From: Lelliottia nimipressuralis
GTDB taxonomy: Bacteria; Pseudomonadota; Gammaproteobacteria; Enterobacterales; Enterobacteriaceae
Length of the DNA stretch: 64,000 nucleotides
NCBI RefSeq assembly: GCF_004402045.1
Contig: NZ_SOMG01000023.1
Coordinates: 429,603 to 493,602, forward strand
Reading direction: 5' to 3'
Both the position numbers and the translations under genes were made by a program. This document shows positions 44,217-55,703 of the stretch, piece after piece (the stretch's first letter is position 1; each line of letters begins with the position of its first letter). Under the pieces are notes generated by a model. It was not told the origin of the DNA, did not search any database, and saw only the letters and a program-made list of their open reading frames with translations.

Positions 44217-45364
44217 TGGTCGACAGTCGTCCGCTTACGATAGCCCTGGTCGCCGGAGAAACCTCCGGCGATATTCTTGGTGCCGGTCTCATCCGCGCGC
44301 TGAAGGCGCGTGTACCTAACGCACGCTTTGTGGGCGTTGCTGGCCCGCTGATGCAGGCCGAAGGCTGTGAAGCCTGGTATGAAATGGAAGAGCTGGCCGT
44401 GATGGGTATCGTTGAGGTGCTGGGGCGGCTACGCCGTTTGCTGCACATCCGTGCCGATCTCACCCGCCGCTTTACCGAACTCAAACCCGACGTGTTTGTC
44501 GGTATCGATGCACCTGATTTCAACATTATCCTCGAAGGGAATCTGAAAAAGCAGGGCATTAAAACCATTCACTACGTCAGCCCGTCCGTCTGGGCGTGGC
44601 GACAGAAACGTGTTTTCAAAATTGGGCGGTCCACCAATCTGGTGCTGGCTTTCCTGCCTTTCGAAAAAGCGTTTTACGACAAATTCAATGTTCCGTGCCG
44701 TTTTATCGGTCATACCATGGCGGATGCGATGCCGCTTGAGCCAGATAAAAACGCGGCGCGCGACGTGCTGGGCATCCCTCATGATGTGCACTGTCTGGCA
44801 TTGCTGCCGGGCAGCCGTGGTGCAGAAGTTGAAATGCTGAGCGCAGATTTCCTCAAGACCGCGCAAATCCTTCGTCAGACATACCCCGATCTGGAGGTCG
44901 TGGTTCCGCTGGTCAATGCCAAACGCCGCGAGCAGTTTGAGCGCATCAAGGCAGAAGTCGCCCCGGATCTTCACGTTCGTCTTCTGGACGGGAAAGGGCG
45001 GGAAGCGATGTATGCGAGCGATGCCGCACTGCTGGCCTCCGGCACGGCGGCGCTGGAATGTATGCTGGCGAAATGTCCGATGGTGGTCGGTTATCGCATG
45101 AAGCCGTTCACCTTCTGGCTGGCAAAACGTCTGGTGAAAACGGATTATGTCTCCCTGCCAAACCTGCTTGCCGGGCGCGAGCTGGTAAAAGAGCTGTTGC
45201 AGGATGAGTGCCAGCCGCGGCTGCTTGCCGATGCGTTGCTCCCACTGCTTGCCAACGGCAACACCAGCCACCAAATGCATGATACGTTCCGCGAGCTGCA
45301 TTTGCAGATCCGCTGTAACGCCGATGAGCAAGCGGCTGATGCGGTGCTGGAGTTAGCAAAATGA
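44216..45364 (+). CDS. lpxB: Lipid A disaccharide synthase
   Basis: Condenses lipid X with UDP-2,3-diacylglucosamine to form the tetra-acyl disaccharide, a GT-B fold enzyme acting at the inner face of the membrane (GT19). The 382 aa equal E. coli. The N-terminal part has [15 protein letters not shown] (residues 11-25) and the C-terminal part a nucleotide-binding region with [10 protein letters not shown] near 199-208. It starts on the lpxA stop codon and its own stop overlaps the rnhB start (ATGA). Confidence 0.97.
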   Translation: MVDSRPLTIALVAGETSGDILGAGLIRALKARVPNARFVGVAGPLMQAEGCEAWYEMEELAVMGIVEVLGRLRRLLHIRADLTRRFTELKPDVFVGIDAPDFNIILEGNLKKQGIKTIHYVSPSVWAWRQKRVFKIGRSTNLVLAFLPFEKAFYDKFNVPCRFIGHTMADAMPLEPDKNAARDVLGIPHDVHCLALLPGSRGAEVEMLSADFLKTAQILRQTYPDLEVVVPLVNAKRREQFERIKAEVAPDLHVRLLDGKGREAMYASDAALLASGTAALECMLAKCPMVVGYRMKPFTFWLAKRLVKTDYVSLPNLLAGRELVKELLQDECQPRLLADALLPLLANGNTSHQMHDTFRELHLQIRCNADEQAADAVLELAK

Positions 45365-45957
45365 TGGAATTTGTTTATCCTCATACCCACCTTGTGGCGG
45401 GCGTGGACGAAGTGGGTCGTGGTCCGTTAGTGGGGGCAGTGGTGACCGCTGCGGTGATCCTCGATCCGGCTCGCCCGATTATCGGGCTGAACGACTCTAA
45501 AAAATTGTCCGAAAAGCGCCGGCTGGCGCTGTTTAGTGAGATTCAGGAGAAGGCGCTGGCCTGGAGCCTGGGGCGCGCTGAGCCGCATGAAATAGACGAG
45601 CTGAATATTTTGCACGCCACGATGCTGGCGATGCAGCGTGCGGTTGCAGGTTTGAAAATTTCCCCTGAATATGTCCTGATTGACGGCAACCGCTGTCCGG
45701 CATTGCCAATGCCTTCAATGGCGGTCGTCAAAGGCGATAGCCGGGTCGCAGAAATCAGCGCAGCTTCTATTATTGCCAAAGTGTCACGCGACGCCGAAAT
45801 GGCCGCGCTGGACCTGACTTATCCTCAGTACGGTTTCGCCCAGCATAAGGGGTATCCCACCGCTTTCCATCTGGAAAGACTGGCTGAACATGGCGCAACC
45901 GAACATCACCGACGCAGCTTTGGCCCGGTGAAACGCGCGCTGGGACTGGTGTCCTGA
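45361..45957 (+). CDS. rnhB: Ribonuclease HII
   Basis: Removes single ribonucleotides and RNA from RNA-DNA hybrids, starting ribonucleotide excision repair. The DEDD metal site is visible: D16 and E17 in [10 protein letters not shown]108 in LIDGNRCP and D126 region in [19 protein letters not shown]. Length is 198 aa, as in E. coli. It overlaps lpxB by four bases and precedes dnaE by 38 bp, a linkage of lipid A and replication genes that is conserved. Confidence 0.97.
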   Translation: MMEFVYPHTHLVAGVDEVGRGPLVGAVVTAAVILDPARPIIGLNDSKKLSEKRRLALFSEIQEKALAWSLGRAEPHEIDELNILHATMLAMQRAVAGLKISPEYVLIDGNRCPALPMPSMAVVKGDSRVAEISAASIIAKVSRDAEMAALDLTYPQYGFAQHKGYPTAFHLERLAEHGATEHHRRSFGPVKRALGLVS

Positions 45958-45995
45958 ATCAATACGCAAGCAATTAAGTAACGCGGAATCTGAAG

Positions 45996-48900
45996 ATGGC
46001 TGAACCACGTTTCGTACACCTGCGGGTGCATAGCGACTACTCCATGATCGATGGGCTGGCGAAGACCGGGCCGCTGGTAAAAAAGGCGGCCTCCCTTGGC
46101 ATGCCCGCGCTGGCGATCACCGATTTTACCAACCTGTGTGGCCTGGTTAAGTTCTACGGAACGGCGCATGGCGCGGGGATGAAGCCTATCGTCGGCGCAG
46201 ATTTTCATGTGCAGAGCGATCTCATCGGCGATGAAATGACGCAAATCTCCGTGCTGGCGATGAACAACACGGGCTATCAAAACCTCACTCTGCTTATCTC
46301 AAAAGCCTACCAACGCGGGTATGGCGCGCTGGGGCCGTGGATCGACCGCGACTGGCTGGCTGAGCTTAACGAGGGGCTGCTGCTAATCTCCGGCGGCCGT
46401 ATGGGCGATGTCGGCAAATGCCTGCTGCGTGGTAATAGCGCGCTGGTGGATCAGTGCGTGTCATTCTATGAAGAGTATTTCCCGGATCGTTATTATCTGG
46501 AGTTGATCCGCACCGGTCGCCAGGACGAAGAGAGCTATCTCCATGCCGCTGTGGCTCTGGCAGAAGAGCGCGGCTTGCCCGTGGTGGCAACCAACGATGT
46601 GCGGTTCCTTGAAGCGGGTGATTTTGACGCTCACGAAATTCGCGTGGCGATCCATGATGGCTTCACGCTGGACGATCCCAAACGACCGCGCAATTACTCA
46701 TCGCAGCAGTACATGCGCAGCGAAGAGGAGATGTGTGAGCTTTTCTCCGATATCCCGGAAGCGCTGGAAAACAGCGTAGAGATTGCCAAGCGCTGTAACG
46801 TTACCGTCCGCCTCGGCGAGTATTTCCTGCCGCAGTTCCCGACTGGAGACATGACCACGGAAGATTTCCTGGTTGTGAAATCGAAAGAGGGCCTGGAAGA
46901 GCGTCTGGAATTCCTGTTCCCGGATGAGGCCGTTCGTAAAGAGAAGCGTCCGCCGTACGATGAACGCCTGGATATTGAACTCCAGGTGATCAACCAGATG
47001 GGCTTCCCGGGCTACTTCCTGATCGTAATGGAGTTCATCCAGTGGTCAAAGGATAACGGCGTACCGGTTGGACCGGGGCGTGGCTCCGGTGCGGGATCGC
47101 TTGTGGCCTATGCGCTAAAAATTACCGACCTTGATCCGCTGGAATTTGACCTGCTGTTTGAACGTTTCCTTAACCCGGAACGTGTCTCGATGCCCGACTT
47201 CGACGTCGACTTCTGCATGGAGAAACGTGATCAGGTGATCGAGCACGTCGCCGATATGTACGGCCGTGATGCGGTATCGCAGATTATTACGTTCGGTACG
47301 ATGGCGGCGAAAGCGGTTATCCGTGATGTTGGACGCGTGCTGGGCCACCCTTACGGGTTTGTCGATCGTATTTCTAAGCTGGTGCCGCCCGATCCGGGCA
47401 TGACGCTGGCAAAAGCGTTTGAAGCCGAGCCGCAGCTGCCGGAAATCTACGAAGCCGACGAAGAAGTTAAAGCGCTGATCGACATGGCGCGTAAGCTGGA
47501 AGGCGTCACGCGTAATGCCGGTAAGCATGCGGGGGGCGTGGTTATCGCGCCGACCAAAATTACCGATTTCGCGCCGCTCTACTGCGATGAAGCGGGTGAG
47601 CATCCGGTTACTCAGTTTGATAAGAACGACGTGGAATACGCCGGGCTGGTGAAGTTTGACTTCCTCGGCCTGCGTACGCTGACGATCATCGACTGGGCGC
47701 TGAAGATGATCAACCCGCGCCGGGAAAAGCAGGGCCTTGAGCCGATAGACATTGCAGCCATCCCGCTGGATGACAAGAAAAGTTTCGACATGCTGCAGCG
47801 CTCGGAGACTACCGCCGTCTTCCAGCTTGAATCCCGCGGCATGAAAGACCTGATTAAGCGCCTGCAGCCCGACTGCTTCGAAGATATGATCGCCCTGGTA
47901 GCCCTGTTCCGTCCGGGCCCGCTGCAGTCTGGGATGGTTGATAACTTTATCGACCGTAAGCACGGGCGCGAAGAGATTTCCTACCCGGACGTGCAGTGGC
48001 AGCATGAAAGTCTGAAACCGGTACTGGAGCCAACCTACGGCATTATCCTGTATCAGGAACAGGTTATGCAGATTGCTCAGGTGCTCTCTGGCTATACCCT
48101 TGGTGGCGCGGATATGCTGCGTCGAGCAATGGGTAAGAAAAAGCCGGAAGAGATGGCCAAGCAGCGCGGCACCTTCGAGGAAGGCGCGAGAAAAAACGGC
48201 ATTGATGGCGAACTGGCGATCAAGATCTTTGACCTGGTTGAAAAATTCGCCGGGTACGGGTTTAACAAATCCCACTCTGCCGCCTATGCTTTGGTCTCGT
48301 ATCAGACGCTGTGGCTGAAAGCGCACTATCCTGCTGAATTTATGGCGGCGGTAATGACCGCCGATATGGACAACACCGAGAAGGTGGTGGGGCTGGTAGA
48401 TGAGTGCTGGCGCATGGGGCTGAAGATCCTGCCGCCGGATATTAACTCGGGTCTTTACCATTTCCACGTCAATGAGCATGGGGAAATTGTCTACGGGATC
48501 GGCGCGATCAAAGGCGTGGGCGAGGGGCCTATCGAGGCGATCCTCGAAGCGCGTAACAACGGCGGTTATTTCCGCGAGCTGTTCGATCTTTGCGCCCGTA
48601 CCGATACCAAAAAACTGAACCGCCGCGTGCTTGAAAAGCTGATCATGTCCGGCGCGTTCGACAGGCTGGGCCCGCACCGGGCCGCGCTAATGAACTCTCT
48701 CGGCGACGCTCTGAAAGCGGCGGATCAGCACGCAAAAGCGGAAGCCATTGGTCAGGCGGATATGTTCGGCGTGCTGGCGGAAGAACCGGAGCAGATCGAG
48801 CAGTCTTATGCCAGCTGCCAGCCGTGGCCAGAACAAGTGGTGCTGGATGGCGAGCGTGAAACGTTAGGACTGTACCTGACGGGTCACCCGATCAACCAGT

Positions 48901-49478
48901 ACATTAAAGAAATTGAGCGCTATGTCGGAGGCTATCGGCTGAAAGACATGCATCCGACAGAACGTGGTAAAATCACCACGGCTGCGGGGCTCGTGATTGC
49001 TGCAAGGGTTATGGTCACCAAGCGCGGCAATCGTATCGGCATCTGTACGTTGGATGACCGTTCCGGGCGTCTGGAGGTGATGTTGTTCACCGACGCGCTG
49101 GATAAATACCAGCACTTGCTGGAAAAAGACCGCATACTTATCGTCAGCGGACAGGTCAGCTTTGATGACTTCAGCGGGGGGCTTAAAATGACCGCCCGCG
49201 AAGTGATGGACATTGACGAAGCCCGGGAAAAATATGCTCGCGGGCTTGCTATCTCGCTGACGGACAGGCAAATTGATGACCAGCTTTTAAACCGACTCCG
49301 TCAGTCTCTGGAACCCCACCGCTCGGGGACAATTCCAGTACATCTCTACTATCAGAGGGCGGATGCACGTGCGCGGTTGCGCTTTGGTGCAACGTGGCGT
49401 GTCTCTCCGAGCGATCGTTTACTTAACGATCTCCGTGGCCTCATTGGTTCGGAGCAGGTGGAACTGGAGTTTGACTAA
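45996..49478 (+). CDS. dnaE: DNA polymerase III alpha subunit
   Basis: Catalytic subunit of the replicative polymerase. The 1160 aa equal E. coli. In order: PHP domain ([15 protein letters not shown] at residues 5-19), palm with the metal-binding PDFDVDFC near 400-407, thumb and fingers, a beta-clamp-binding region, an OB fold ([15 protein letters not shown]) near 990-1005 and the C-terminal tau-binding domain. The long polypeptide is uninterrupted. accA begins 12 bp after the stop, so the two are probably co-transcribed. Confidence 0.98.
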   Translation: MAEPRFVHLRVHSDYSMIDGLAKTGPLVKKAASLGMPALAITDFTNLCGLVKFYGTAHGAGMKPIVGADFHVQSDLIGDEMTQISVLAMNNTGYQNLTLLISKAYQRGYGALGPWIDRDWLAELNEGLLLISGGRMGDVGKCLLRGNSALVDQCVSFYEEYFPDRYYLELIRTGRQDEESYLHAAVALAEERGLPVVATNDVRFLEAGDFDAHEIRVAIHDGFTLDDPKRPRNYSSQQYMRSEEEMCELFSDIPEALENSVEIAKRCNVTVRLGEYFLPQFPTGDMTTEDFLVVKSKEGLEERLEFLFPDEAVRKEKRPPYDERLDIELQVINQMGFPGYFLIVMEFIQWSKDNGVPVGPGRGSGAGSLVAYALKITDLDPLEFDLLFERFLNPERVSMPDFDVDFCMEKRDQVIEHVADMYGRDAVSQIITFGTMAAKAVIRDVGRVLGHPYGFVDRISKLVPPDPGMTLAKAFEAEPQLPEIYEADEEVKALIDMARKLEGVTRNAGKHAGGVVIAPTKITDFAPLYCDEAGEHPVTQFDKNDVEYAGLVKFDFLGLRTLTIIDWALKMINPRREKQGLEPIDIAAIPLDDKKSFDMLQRSETTAVFQLESRGMKDLIKRLQPDCFEDMIALVALFRPGPLQSGMVDNFIDRKHGREEISYPDVQWQHESLKPVLEPTYGIILYQEQVMQIAQVLSGYTLGGADMLRRAMGKKKPEEMAKQRGTFEEGARKNGIDGELAIKIFDLVEKFAGYGFNKSHSAAYALVSYQTLWLKAHYPAEFMAAVMTADMDNTEKVVGLVDECWRMGLKILPPDINSGLYHFHVNEHGEIVYGIGAIKGVGEGPIEAILEARNNGGYFRELFDLCARTDTKKLNRRVLEKLIMSGAFDRLGPHRAALMNSLGDALKAADQHAKAEAIGQADMFGVLAEEPEQIEQSYASCQPWPEQVVLDGERETLGLYLTGHPINQYIKEIERYVGGYRLKDMHPTERGKITTAAGLVIAARVMVTKRGNRIGICTLDDRSGRLEVMLFTDALDKYQHLLEKDRILIVSGQVSFDDFSGGLKMTAREVMDIDEAREKYARGLAISLTDRQIDDQLLNRLRQSLEPHRSGTIPVHLYYQRADARARLRFGATWRVSPSDRLLNDLRGLIGSEQVELEFD

Positions 49479-49490
49479 TACAGGAATACT

Positions 49491-50450
49491 ATGAGTCTGA
49501 ATTTCCTTGATTTCGAACAGCCGATTGCTGAGCTGGAAGCGAAAATCGATTCTCTGACAGCGGTAAGCCGTCAGGATGAAAAACTGGATATTAACATCGA
49601 CGAAGAAGTGCATCGTCTGCGCGAGAAAAGCGTAGAACTGACGCGCAAAATTTTTGCCGATCTCGGCGCATGGCAGGTAGCCCAGTTGGCTCGCCATCCA
49701 CAGCGTCCGTACACCCTGGATTATGTCCGCCTGGCGTTTGACGAATTTGACGAACTGGCAGGCGATCGCGCATACGCTGACGACAAAGCTATCGTTGGTG
49801 GTATCGCGCGTCTGGACGGACGCCCGGTGATGATCATTGGTCATCAGAAAGGTCGTGAAACCAAAGAGAAAATCCGTCGTAACTTCGGTATGCCAGCACC
49901 AGAAGGCTACCGTAAAGCCCTGCGTCTGATGGAGATGGCTGAGCGTTTCAACATGCCCATCATCACCTTCATCGACACTCCGGGTGCATACCCAGGTGTG
50001 GGCGCGGAAGAGCGCGGTCAGTCTGAAGCTATCGCGCGTAACCTGCGTGAGATGTCTCGCCTGAAGGTGCCGGTCATCTGTACCGTTATCGGTGAGGGTG
50101 GTTCCGGCGGTGCGCTGGCGATTGGCGTGGGCGATAAAGTGAATATGCTGCAGTACAGCACCTATTCCGTTATCTCCCCGGAAGGCTGTGCGTCTATTCT
50201 GTGGAAAAGTGCCGACAAAGCACCTCTGGCTGCAGAAGCGATGGGCATCATTGCGCCACGCCTGAAAGAGCTTAAGCTAATCGATTCCATCATCCCGGAA
50301 CCGTTGGGCGGTGCGCATCGTAAGCCGGAAGTGATGGCTGCTTCCCTGAAAGCGCAGCTGCTGGCTGACCTGGCGGATCTGGACGTGCTGAGTAAAGAAG
50401 ATCTGCTCAACCGTCGTTACCAGCGTCTGATGACCTACGGTTACGCATAA
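49491..50450 (+). CDS. accA: Acetyl-CoA carboxylase carboxyltransferase subunit alpha
   Basis: With AccD transfers the carboxyl group from biotin to acetyl-CoA, the committed step of fatty acid synthesis. The 319 aa equal E. coli. The crotonase-fold core shows [19 protein letters not shown] (near residues 120-138), [15 protein letters not shown] (near 164-178) and [11 protein letters not shown] (near 203-213). It is the end of the cluster starting at uppS and is closed by a strong terminator. Confidence 0.98.
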   Translation: MSLNFLDFEQPIAELEAKIDSLTAVSRQDEKLDINIDEEVHRLREKSVELTRKIFADLGAWQVAQLARHPQRPYTLDYVRLAFDEFDELAGDRAYADDKAIVGGIARLDGRPVMIIGHQKGRETKEKIRRNFGMPAPEGYRKALRLMEMAERFNMPIITFIDTPGAYPGVGAEERGQSEAIARNLREMSRLKVPVICTVIGEGGSGGALAIGVGDKVNMLQYSTYSVISPEGCASILWKSADKAPLAAEAMGIIAPRLKELKLIDSIIPEPLGGAHRKPEVMAASLKAQLLADLADLDVLSKEDLLNRRYQRLMTYGYA

Positions 50451-50468
50451 GCTTCACAATTATCTGAA

Positions 50469-50495
50469 AAGCCGCACAATGTTGCGGCTTTTTTT
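50469..50495 (+). terminator. Terminator of accA
   Basis: AAGCCGCA and TGCGGCTT around a six-base loop with seven T after it; closes the long envelope and replication cluster. Confidence 0.88.
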
Positions 50496-50549
50496 ATACC
50501 TGCCGTTTACCTTAACTATGCTTAGCTAATGTTTTTCAAGGAGGTAACC

Positions 50550-52682
50550 GTGAATATCATTGCCATTATGGGGCCGCACGGCGTCTTCTATAAAGACGAG
50601 CCCATCAAGGAGCTGGAACACGCCCTGCAGTCGCGCGGGTATCAGCTAATCTGGCCGCACAATAGCGCCGACCTGCTGAAGTTCATCGAGCATAATCCGC
50701 GTATCTGCGGCGTGATCTTCGACTGGGATGAATATGACCTCGAACTGTGCAGCGATATCAACAAGCTGAACGAATATCTCCCACTGTACGCGTTTATTAA
50801 TACCCACTCGACCATGGACGTCAGTGCCAATGATATGCGTATGGCGCTGTGGTTCTTTGAATATTCGCTCGGTGTGGCGGAAGATATTGCGACCCGCATT
50901 CAGCAATACACCGGTGAATATCTCGATAACATTACGCCACCGTTTACCCGCGCGCTCTTCACTTACGTGAAGGAGGGCAAATATACCTTCTGTACACCTG
51001 GGCATATGGCGGGGACGGCCTACCAAAAAAGTCCGGTGGGCTGCCTGTTCTATGATTTCTTCGGTGGCAACACGCTGAAAGCGGATGTGTCAATTTCGGT
51101 CACTGAGCTAGGCTCTCTGCTCGACCACACCGGACCGCACCTGGAAGCCGAAGAGTATATTGCCCGAACCTTTGGTGCCGAGCAGAGCTATATGGTGACC
51201 AACGGCACCTCGACCTCGAACAAAATCGTCGGGATGTACGCTGCCCCTGCAGGCAGTACCTTGCTGATTGACCGCAACTGTCATAAATCGCTGGCGCATC
51301 TGCTGATGATGAGCGACGTCGTGCCGCTCTGGCTGTCACCCACGCGCAACGCGCTTGGTATTCTTGGCGGCATCCCGCGCCGGGAGTTTACGCATGAAGC
51401 CATTGAAAGCAAGGTCGCGGCAGTGCCCGGCGCAAGCTGGCCTGTCCATGCGGTGATCACCAACTCGACCTATGACGGTCTGCTGTACAACACTAACTGG
51501 ATTAAAGAAACGCTGGACGTGCCGTCGATCCACTTCGATTCCGCGTGGGTGCCGTACACCAACTTCCACCCGATTTACGCCGGTAAAAGCGGCATGAGCG
51601 GTGAACGCGTGCCGGGTAAAGTGTTCTTCGAAACGCAGTCGACGCACAAAATGCTGGCCGCCTTTTCCCAGGCTTCGCTTATTCACATCAAAGGCGAGTA
51701 CGACGAAGAGACTTTTAACGAAGCCTTTATGATGCACACCACCACCTCACCGAGCTATCCGCTGGTTGCCTCCATTGAAACAGCTGCGGCAATGCTGCGC
51801 GGCAACCCCGGCAAACGCCTGATCAACCGCTCGGTGGAGCGGGCGCTGCATTTCCGCAAAGAAGTTCAGCGGCTGAAAGATGAAGCCGACGGCTGGTTCT
51901 TTGATATCTGGCAGCCGGAAGAGATTGATGAAGCAGAATGCTGGCCCGTCGCGCCCGGCGAAGACTGGCATGGCTTCCGGGATGCCGATGCCGATCATAT
52001 GTTCCTCGATCCGGTGAAAGTGACGATCCTGACGCCGGGCATGGATGAACAGGGCAAGATGAGCGATGAAGGTATTCCGGCTGCGCTGGTCGCGAAATTC
52101 CTTGATGAACGGGGTGTGGTGGTGGAAAAAACCGGCCCCTATAACCTGCTGTTCCTGTTCAGTATTGGGATCGATAAAACCCGTGCGATGGGGTTGTTGC
52201 GCGGCCTGATGGAGTTTAAGCGCGCCTACGATCTTAACCTGCGGGTGAAAAACATGCTGCCGGATCTCTACGCAGAGGATCCTGACTTCTATCGTAATAT
52301 GCGCATTCAGGATCTGGCTCAGGGGATCCACAGGTTGATCCGCCAGCACGATCTGCCGCGCCTCATGCTTCAGGCGTTCGATGTGTTGCCGGAGATGAAG
52401 TTTACCCCGCACAAGGCGTGGCAGCGCCAGGTGAAAGGGGAGGTCGAAACCGTCGAACTGGAAAATCTGGTCGGGCGCGTATCGGCCAATATGATCCTGC
52501 CTTACCCGCCGGGCGTGCCGCTCCTGATGCCAGGAGAGATGATTACCGAAGAGAGTCGGGCCGTGCTCGATTTTCTGCTGATGCTCTGTTCGGTAGGGCG
52601 TCACTACCCTGGTTTTGAAACGGATATTCATGGTGCGAAGCGCGACGAGAACGGTGTTTACTGGGTGCGAGTCCTAAAATAA
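50550..52682 (+). CDS. ldcC: Constitutive lysine decarboxylase LdcC (GTG start)
   Basis: PLP-dependent enzyme making cadaverine from lysine. An N-terminal wing domain is followed by the fold type I core with the PLP lysine in STHKMLAAFSQ (about residue 367) and a C-terminal domain. Its position beside accA/yaeR marks it as LdcC rather than acid-induced CadA. I chose the GTG at 50550 with GGAGG upstream (710 aa; E. coli 713, the last three residues missing here). The otherwise conserved CTPGHMGGTA reads GHMAGTA here. Confidence 0.93.
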   Translation: MNIIAIMGPHGVFYKDEPIKELEHALQSRGYQLIWPHNSADLLKFIEHNPRICGVIFDWDEYDLELCSDINKLNEYLPLYAFINTHSTMDVSANDMRMALWFFEYSLGVAEDIATRIQQYTGEYLDNITPPFTRALFTYVKEGKYTFCTPGHMAGTAYQKSPVGCLFYDFFGGNTLKADVSISVTELGSLLDHTGPHLEAEEYIARTFGAEQSYMVTNGTSTSNKIVGMYAAPAGSTLLIDRNCHKSLAHLLMMSDVVPLWLSPTRNALGILGGIPRREFTHEAIESKVAAVPGASWPVHAVITNSTYDGLLYNTNWIKETLDVPSIHFDSAWVPYTNFHPIYAGKSGMSGERVPGKVFFETQSTHKMLAAFSQASLIHIKGEYDEETFNEAFMMHTTTSPSYPLVASIETAAAMLRGNPGKRLINRSVERALHFRKEVQRLKDEADGWFFDIWQPEEIDEAECWPVAPGEDWHGFRDADADHMFLDPVKVTILTPGMDEQGKMSDEGIPAALVAKFLDERGVVVEKTGPYNLLFLFSIGIDKTRAMGLLRGLMEFKRAYDLNLRVKNMLPDLYAEDPDFYRNMRIQDLAQGIHRLIRQHDLPRLMLQAFDVLPEMKFTPHKAWQRQVKGEVETVELENLVGRVSANMILPYPPGVPLLMPGEMITEESRAVLDFLLMLCSVGRHYPGFETDIHGAKRDENGVYWVRVLK

Positions 52683-52747
52683 GGGTGACCGCTTGCAAGG
52701 TGCGGGTTTTCGGTTGTAACGTTCAGGCATCATAAAAAGGAGAAGCT

Positions 52748-53137
52748 ATGCTGGGTTTAAAACAGGTTCACCATATTGCGATCATTGCGACCGATTACGC
52801 AAAAAGTAAGGCCTTCTACTGCGACATCCTTGGCTTTACGCTGTTGAGCGAAGCGTACCGCGAGGAGCGTGACTCCTGGAAGGGGGATCTCGCATTAAAC
52901 GGGCAATATGTGATTGAACTGTTCTCTTTTCCTTTTCCGCCTGCCCGTCCGTCACGCCCGGAAGCCTGTGGACTGCGCCATCTTGCCTTCAGCGTTGATG
53001 ACCTGGATAGCGCGGTAAAACATCTGGAGTCTCACGGCGTAACGTGCGAACCGATCCGTGTCGATCCGTTTACCGACAAGCGTTTTACCTTTTTCAACGA
53101 TCCGGACGGCCTGCCGCTGGAGCTTTACCAGCAGTAA
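52748..53137 (+). CDS. yaeR: VOC family (glyoxalase-like) protein YaeR
   Basis: Small metalloenzyme-type protein of 129 aa and unknown substrate. It has two beta-alpha-beta-beta-beta repeats and the vicinal-oxygen-chelate metal ligands in HHIAIIATDY (H near residue 8), HLAFSV (near 78) and PLELYQ (E near 126). The ATG follows AAGGAG. It lies between ldcC and tilS and ends in a terminator. Confidence 0.92.
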   Translation: MLGLKQVHHIAIIATDYAKSKAFYCDILGFTLLSEAYREERDSWKGDLALNGQYVIELFSFPFPPARPSRPEACGLRHLAFSVDDLDSAVKHLESHGVTCEPIRVDPFTDKRFTFFNDPDGLPLELYQQ

Positions 53138-53154
53138 TGTTTGTCCTGTGTGAT

Positions 53155-53181
53155 AATGCCCGCTCAGTTCGGGCATTTTTT
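53155..53181 (+). terminator. Terminator between yaeR and tilS
   Basis: AATGCCCG and CGGGCATT with a seven-base loop, then six T; it ends 15 bases before the tilS start. Confidence 0.87.
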
Positions 53182-53195
53182 ATGTGTAATTTCCT

Positions 53196-54485
53196 ATGAC
53201 CTTACCCGCTATCGCACAAGCCGTTTCACCGTACCGCCAGCTGCTGGTGGGGTTTAGCGGTGGCCTGGATTCCACTGTTCTGCTCCATCGTCTTAAACTC
53301 TGGCGCGACCGGGAGCCTGACGTCCAGCTTCGGGCTATGCATATCCATCACGGATTAAGTCCTCATGCAGAGGAGTGGGTGGCGCACTGCGAAGCCTTGT
53401 GTGCGGCATGGGCGATCCCGCTTCTCGTTGAGCGCGTCACGCTTGTGGATGAAGGGCTGGGTATTGAGGCGCAGGCGCGTAAAGCCCGCTATGCCGCTTT
53501 TACCGGCGCATTGCAGCCCGGCGAAGTGCTGGTCACGGCCCAGCACCTGGATGACCAGTGCGAAACGTTTTTGCTGGCGCTTAAGCGGGGCAGCGGGCCG
53601 GCGGGGCTATCTGCTATGCCTGAGCGTTCTGGCTTTGCCGGCACAACATTACTGCGTCCGCTGCTTGGCGAGACGCGTGCGTCTCTGGAAGAGTGGGCGC
53701 GAGAACATCAGCTGAGCTGGATTGAAGATGAGAGCAATCAGGATGATAGCTACGACCGTAACTTCCTGCGTCTGCGCGTTCTCCCGCTGTTGACCGAACG
53801 CTGGCCGCATTTTGCTGATGCGACAGCAAGAAGCGCCATGCTGTGCGCCGAACAGGAATCCTTGCTGGATGAGTTGCTGAGTGAAGAGCTGGATGAACTG
53901 ATTTCTGAAGACGGGGCGCTGGCGATTGCACCGCTGAAAGAAATGAGCCCGGTACGGCGCGCCGCACTGTTACGACGCTGGCTGGCTTCTCATCACGCAG
54001 CGATGCCGTCGCGGGCGATGCTGAGCCGCATCTGGGACGAAGTCGCACTGGCGCGGGATGACGCTTCCCCGTGCGTACACCTGAATGGTTTTGACGTAAG
54101 ACGCTATAAAGGGGAACTCTGGTGGATAAAATCCACGTCCTCACTGACTGATGCGGTGCTCGACTGGCTTTCTCCTGAGGCACCGCTGATATTGCCTTGT
54201 GAGGCGGGACGTGTTTCTCTCATACCGTCTGGTCATGTGCGACTGCCGAAGCCCGGCGAACCGGTAACCGTGCGCTTTAAGGCTGGCGGTATGCTGCATA
54301 TCGTCGGGCGTAAGGGGGGACGCAAGCTGAAGAAAATATGGCAGGAGAGTAACGTGCCGCCGTGGCTTCGCGACACCACGCCGCTACTGTTCTACGGTGA
54401 AGCGTTGATTGCTGCTGCGGGCGTCTTCATCACGGAAGAGGGATGGTCGGAAGAGGGTGTCAGTTTTGAATGGCAGAAAGCGTAA
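53196..54485 (+). CDS. tilS: tRNA(Ile)-lysidine synthetase TilS
   Basis: Uses ATP and lysine to convert C34 of the CAU-anticodon tRNA(Ile) to lysidine, switching it from methionine to isoleucine decoding; essential. The PP-loop SGGLDST is at residues 21-27. The N-terminal PP-ATPase domain, the TilS middle substrate domain and a C-terminal domain are all present; length 429 against 432 in E. coli. It is convergent with rof, with only 28 bp between. Confidence 0.96.
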   Translation: MTLPAIAQAVSPYRQLLVGFSGGLDSTVLLHRLKLWRDREPDVQLRAMHIHHGLSPHAEEWVAHCEALCAAWAIPLLVERVTLVDEGLGIEAQARKARYAAFTGALQPGEVLVTAQHLDDQCETFLLALKRGSGPAGLSAMPERSGFAGTTLLRPLLGETRASLEEWAREHQLSWIEDESNQDDSYDRNFLRLRVLPLLTERWPHFADATARSAMLCAEQESLLDELLSEELDELISEDGALAIAPLKEMSPVRRAALLRRWLASHHAAMPSRAMLSRIWDEVALARDDASPCVHLNGFDVRRYKGELWWIKSTSSLTDAVLDWLSPEAPLILPCEAGRVSLIPSGHVRLPKPGEPVTVRFKAGGMLHIVGRKGGRKLKKIWQESNVPPWLRDTTPLLFYGEALIAAAGVFITEEGWSEEGVSFEWQKA

Positions 54486-54506
54486 CGGGCAGCCTTGCTG
54501 CCCGTT
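54484..54506. terminator. Hairpin between convergent tilS and rof
   Basis: AACGGGCAG and CTGCCCGTT form a nine-pair stem overlapping the tilS stop codon, with no T-run on either strand. It may stabilise both 3' ends rather than terminate. Confidence 0.4.
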
Positions 54507-54513
54507 GGTGTCA

Positions 54514-54774
54514 TCAGGATTCACTCACCACGACGGTGCCGATTTGCGGGTGGCTGAAGCTGGCAATTTTATCCAGACGCAACTCACGCGTTGCGCCGGC
54601 ATCTTCCACTATCAAATATTCCACATTCTTACGTGAAACCAGATCGCTGGCTTTCCCCTTCAGCACTTCGCCATCTTTTAATTCCAGCGTCAGCATTAAA
54701 TGCTGCTGGCAGGCGAGTTCGAGGTTGTCATAGTCATCACAATTGATGGGTTGATAAGTATCATTCATCGACAT
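54514..54774 (-). CDS. rof: Rho-binding antiterminator Rof
   Basis: Small protein that binds Rho and inhibits Rho-dependent termination. It is acidic, Sm-like in fold, with a conserved core [25 protein letters not shown] near residues 28-53. Two starts are possible six bases apart; I prefer the ATG at 54774, which has GGTGAG upstream (86 aa); the inner start gives 84 aa. It overlaps the end of yaeP by 14 bp, so its translation is likely coupled to yaeP. Confidence 0.92.
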   Translation of the reverse strand: MSMNDTYQPINCDDYDNLELACQQHLMLTLELKDGEVLKGKASDLVSRKNVEYLIVEDAGATRELRLDKIASFSHPQIGTVVVSES

Positions 54775-54961
54775 AATCGCTCACCAGTAAATTCGCCGCA
54801 GCATACGCTGCTTTTTCCCTGACCGACTCCGAAAGGCCCTCATCAGAGGCCACTTCATTAAGCACCTTCAATACACAGCCCAACGCGTCCGGGACATACC
54901 CCAGATCTCCGCTGGCGATTTCCGCATACCGTTTGCGAATTAACTCACAATAATTATTCAC
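54761..54961 (-). CDS. yaeP: UPF0253 family protein YaeP
   Basis: Conserved enterobacterial protein of 66 aa and unknown function. It is entirely helical in appearance ([22 protein letters not shown], then [17 protein letters not shown]), with no signal or membrane segment. It heads the yaeP-rof pair, diverging from yaeQ across 196 bp (54962-55157). That gap holds no gene; the A/T-rich part near 55010-55050 probably contains the promoters. Confidence 0.9.
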   Translation of the reverse strand: MNNYCELIRKRYAEIASGDLGYVPDALGCVLKVLNEVASDEGLSESVREKAAYAAANLLVSDYVDE

Positions 54962-55157
54962 ATCCCCTCCCGCCAGCGCACTGACCTACTGTGAGATATC
55001 ATTAAGCCTACGAAGATAAACTCGGTTTAGCAAGGTGACTATACCATACTCATTTAAGCAATATCAGAGCCTTGATAGCGGTCTATTTAACACCCCGTAA
55101 CAGCCTTTTGCCGCTGTTTTCGCTACAATGGGCGCCTGATTCGAATGGAGTTCTCTC

Positions 55158-55703
55158 ATGGCGCTGAAAGCGACAATCTATAAAGCAGTGGTCAATGTGG
55201 CCGATCTTGATCGCAACCAGTTCCTGGATGCGTCGCTTACTCTGGCACGCCACCCCTCTGAAACCCAGGAGCGCATGATGCTGCGCCTGCTGGCGTGGAT
55301 AAAGTACGCTGACGAGCGTCTGCAATTTACCCGTGGGTTAAGTGCGGAAGACGAGCCTGAAGCCTGGCTGCGTAACGATCATCTGGGTATCGACTTGTGG
55401 ATCGAACTCGGTCTGCCGGATGAGCGCAGGATAAAGAAGGCCTGCACCCAGTCCGCTAAAGTGGCGTTATTCGCGTATAACCAGCGCGCTGCGGAGATCT
55501 GGTGGCAGCAAAGCAAGAGCAAGTGCGGACAGTTTAAAAATCTTACGGTCTGGTATCTGGATGATGAGCAGCTGGCGCAGTTGAGCGAGTTTGCCGGCCG
55601 GACCATGGTGTTGCAGGCGACGATTCAGGACGGCGCAATCTGGCTCTCTGATTCTCAGAATAATCTGGAAATTCATTTGACGGCGTGGCAACCCGCGTCA
55701 TGA
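55158..55703 (+). CDS. yaeQ: YaeQ family PD-(D/E)XK-like protein
   Basis: Protein of 181 aa whose fold resembles a PD-(D/E)XK nuclease. Conserved features include [20 protein letters not shown] near residues 16-35, [11 protein letters not shown] near 78-88 (with a conserved glutamate) and a later hydrophobic strand. Originally described as a suppressor of RfaH loss in transcription elongation, but that role is uncertain. Its stop overlaps the arfB start by four bases. Confidence 0.92.
   Translation: MALKATIYKAVVNVADLDRNQFLDASLTLARHPSETQERMMLRLLAWIKYADERLQFTRGLSAEDEPEAWLRNDHLGIDLWIELGLPDERRIKKACTQSAKVALFAYNQRAAEIWWQQSKSKCGQFKNLTVWYLDDEQLAQLSEFAGRTMVLQATIQDGAIWLSDSQNNLEIHLTAWQPAS

Noticed and set aside
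47115..48677. 520-codon open frame antisense to dnaE
   Set aside because: The codons mirror those of dnaE; the product is rich in R, H and Q and resembles no family I know. Long shadows are expected opposite a highly biased gene.
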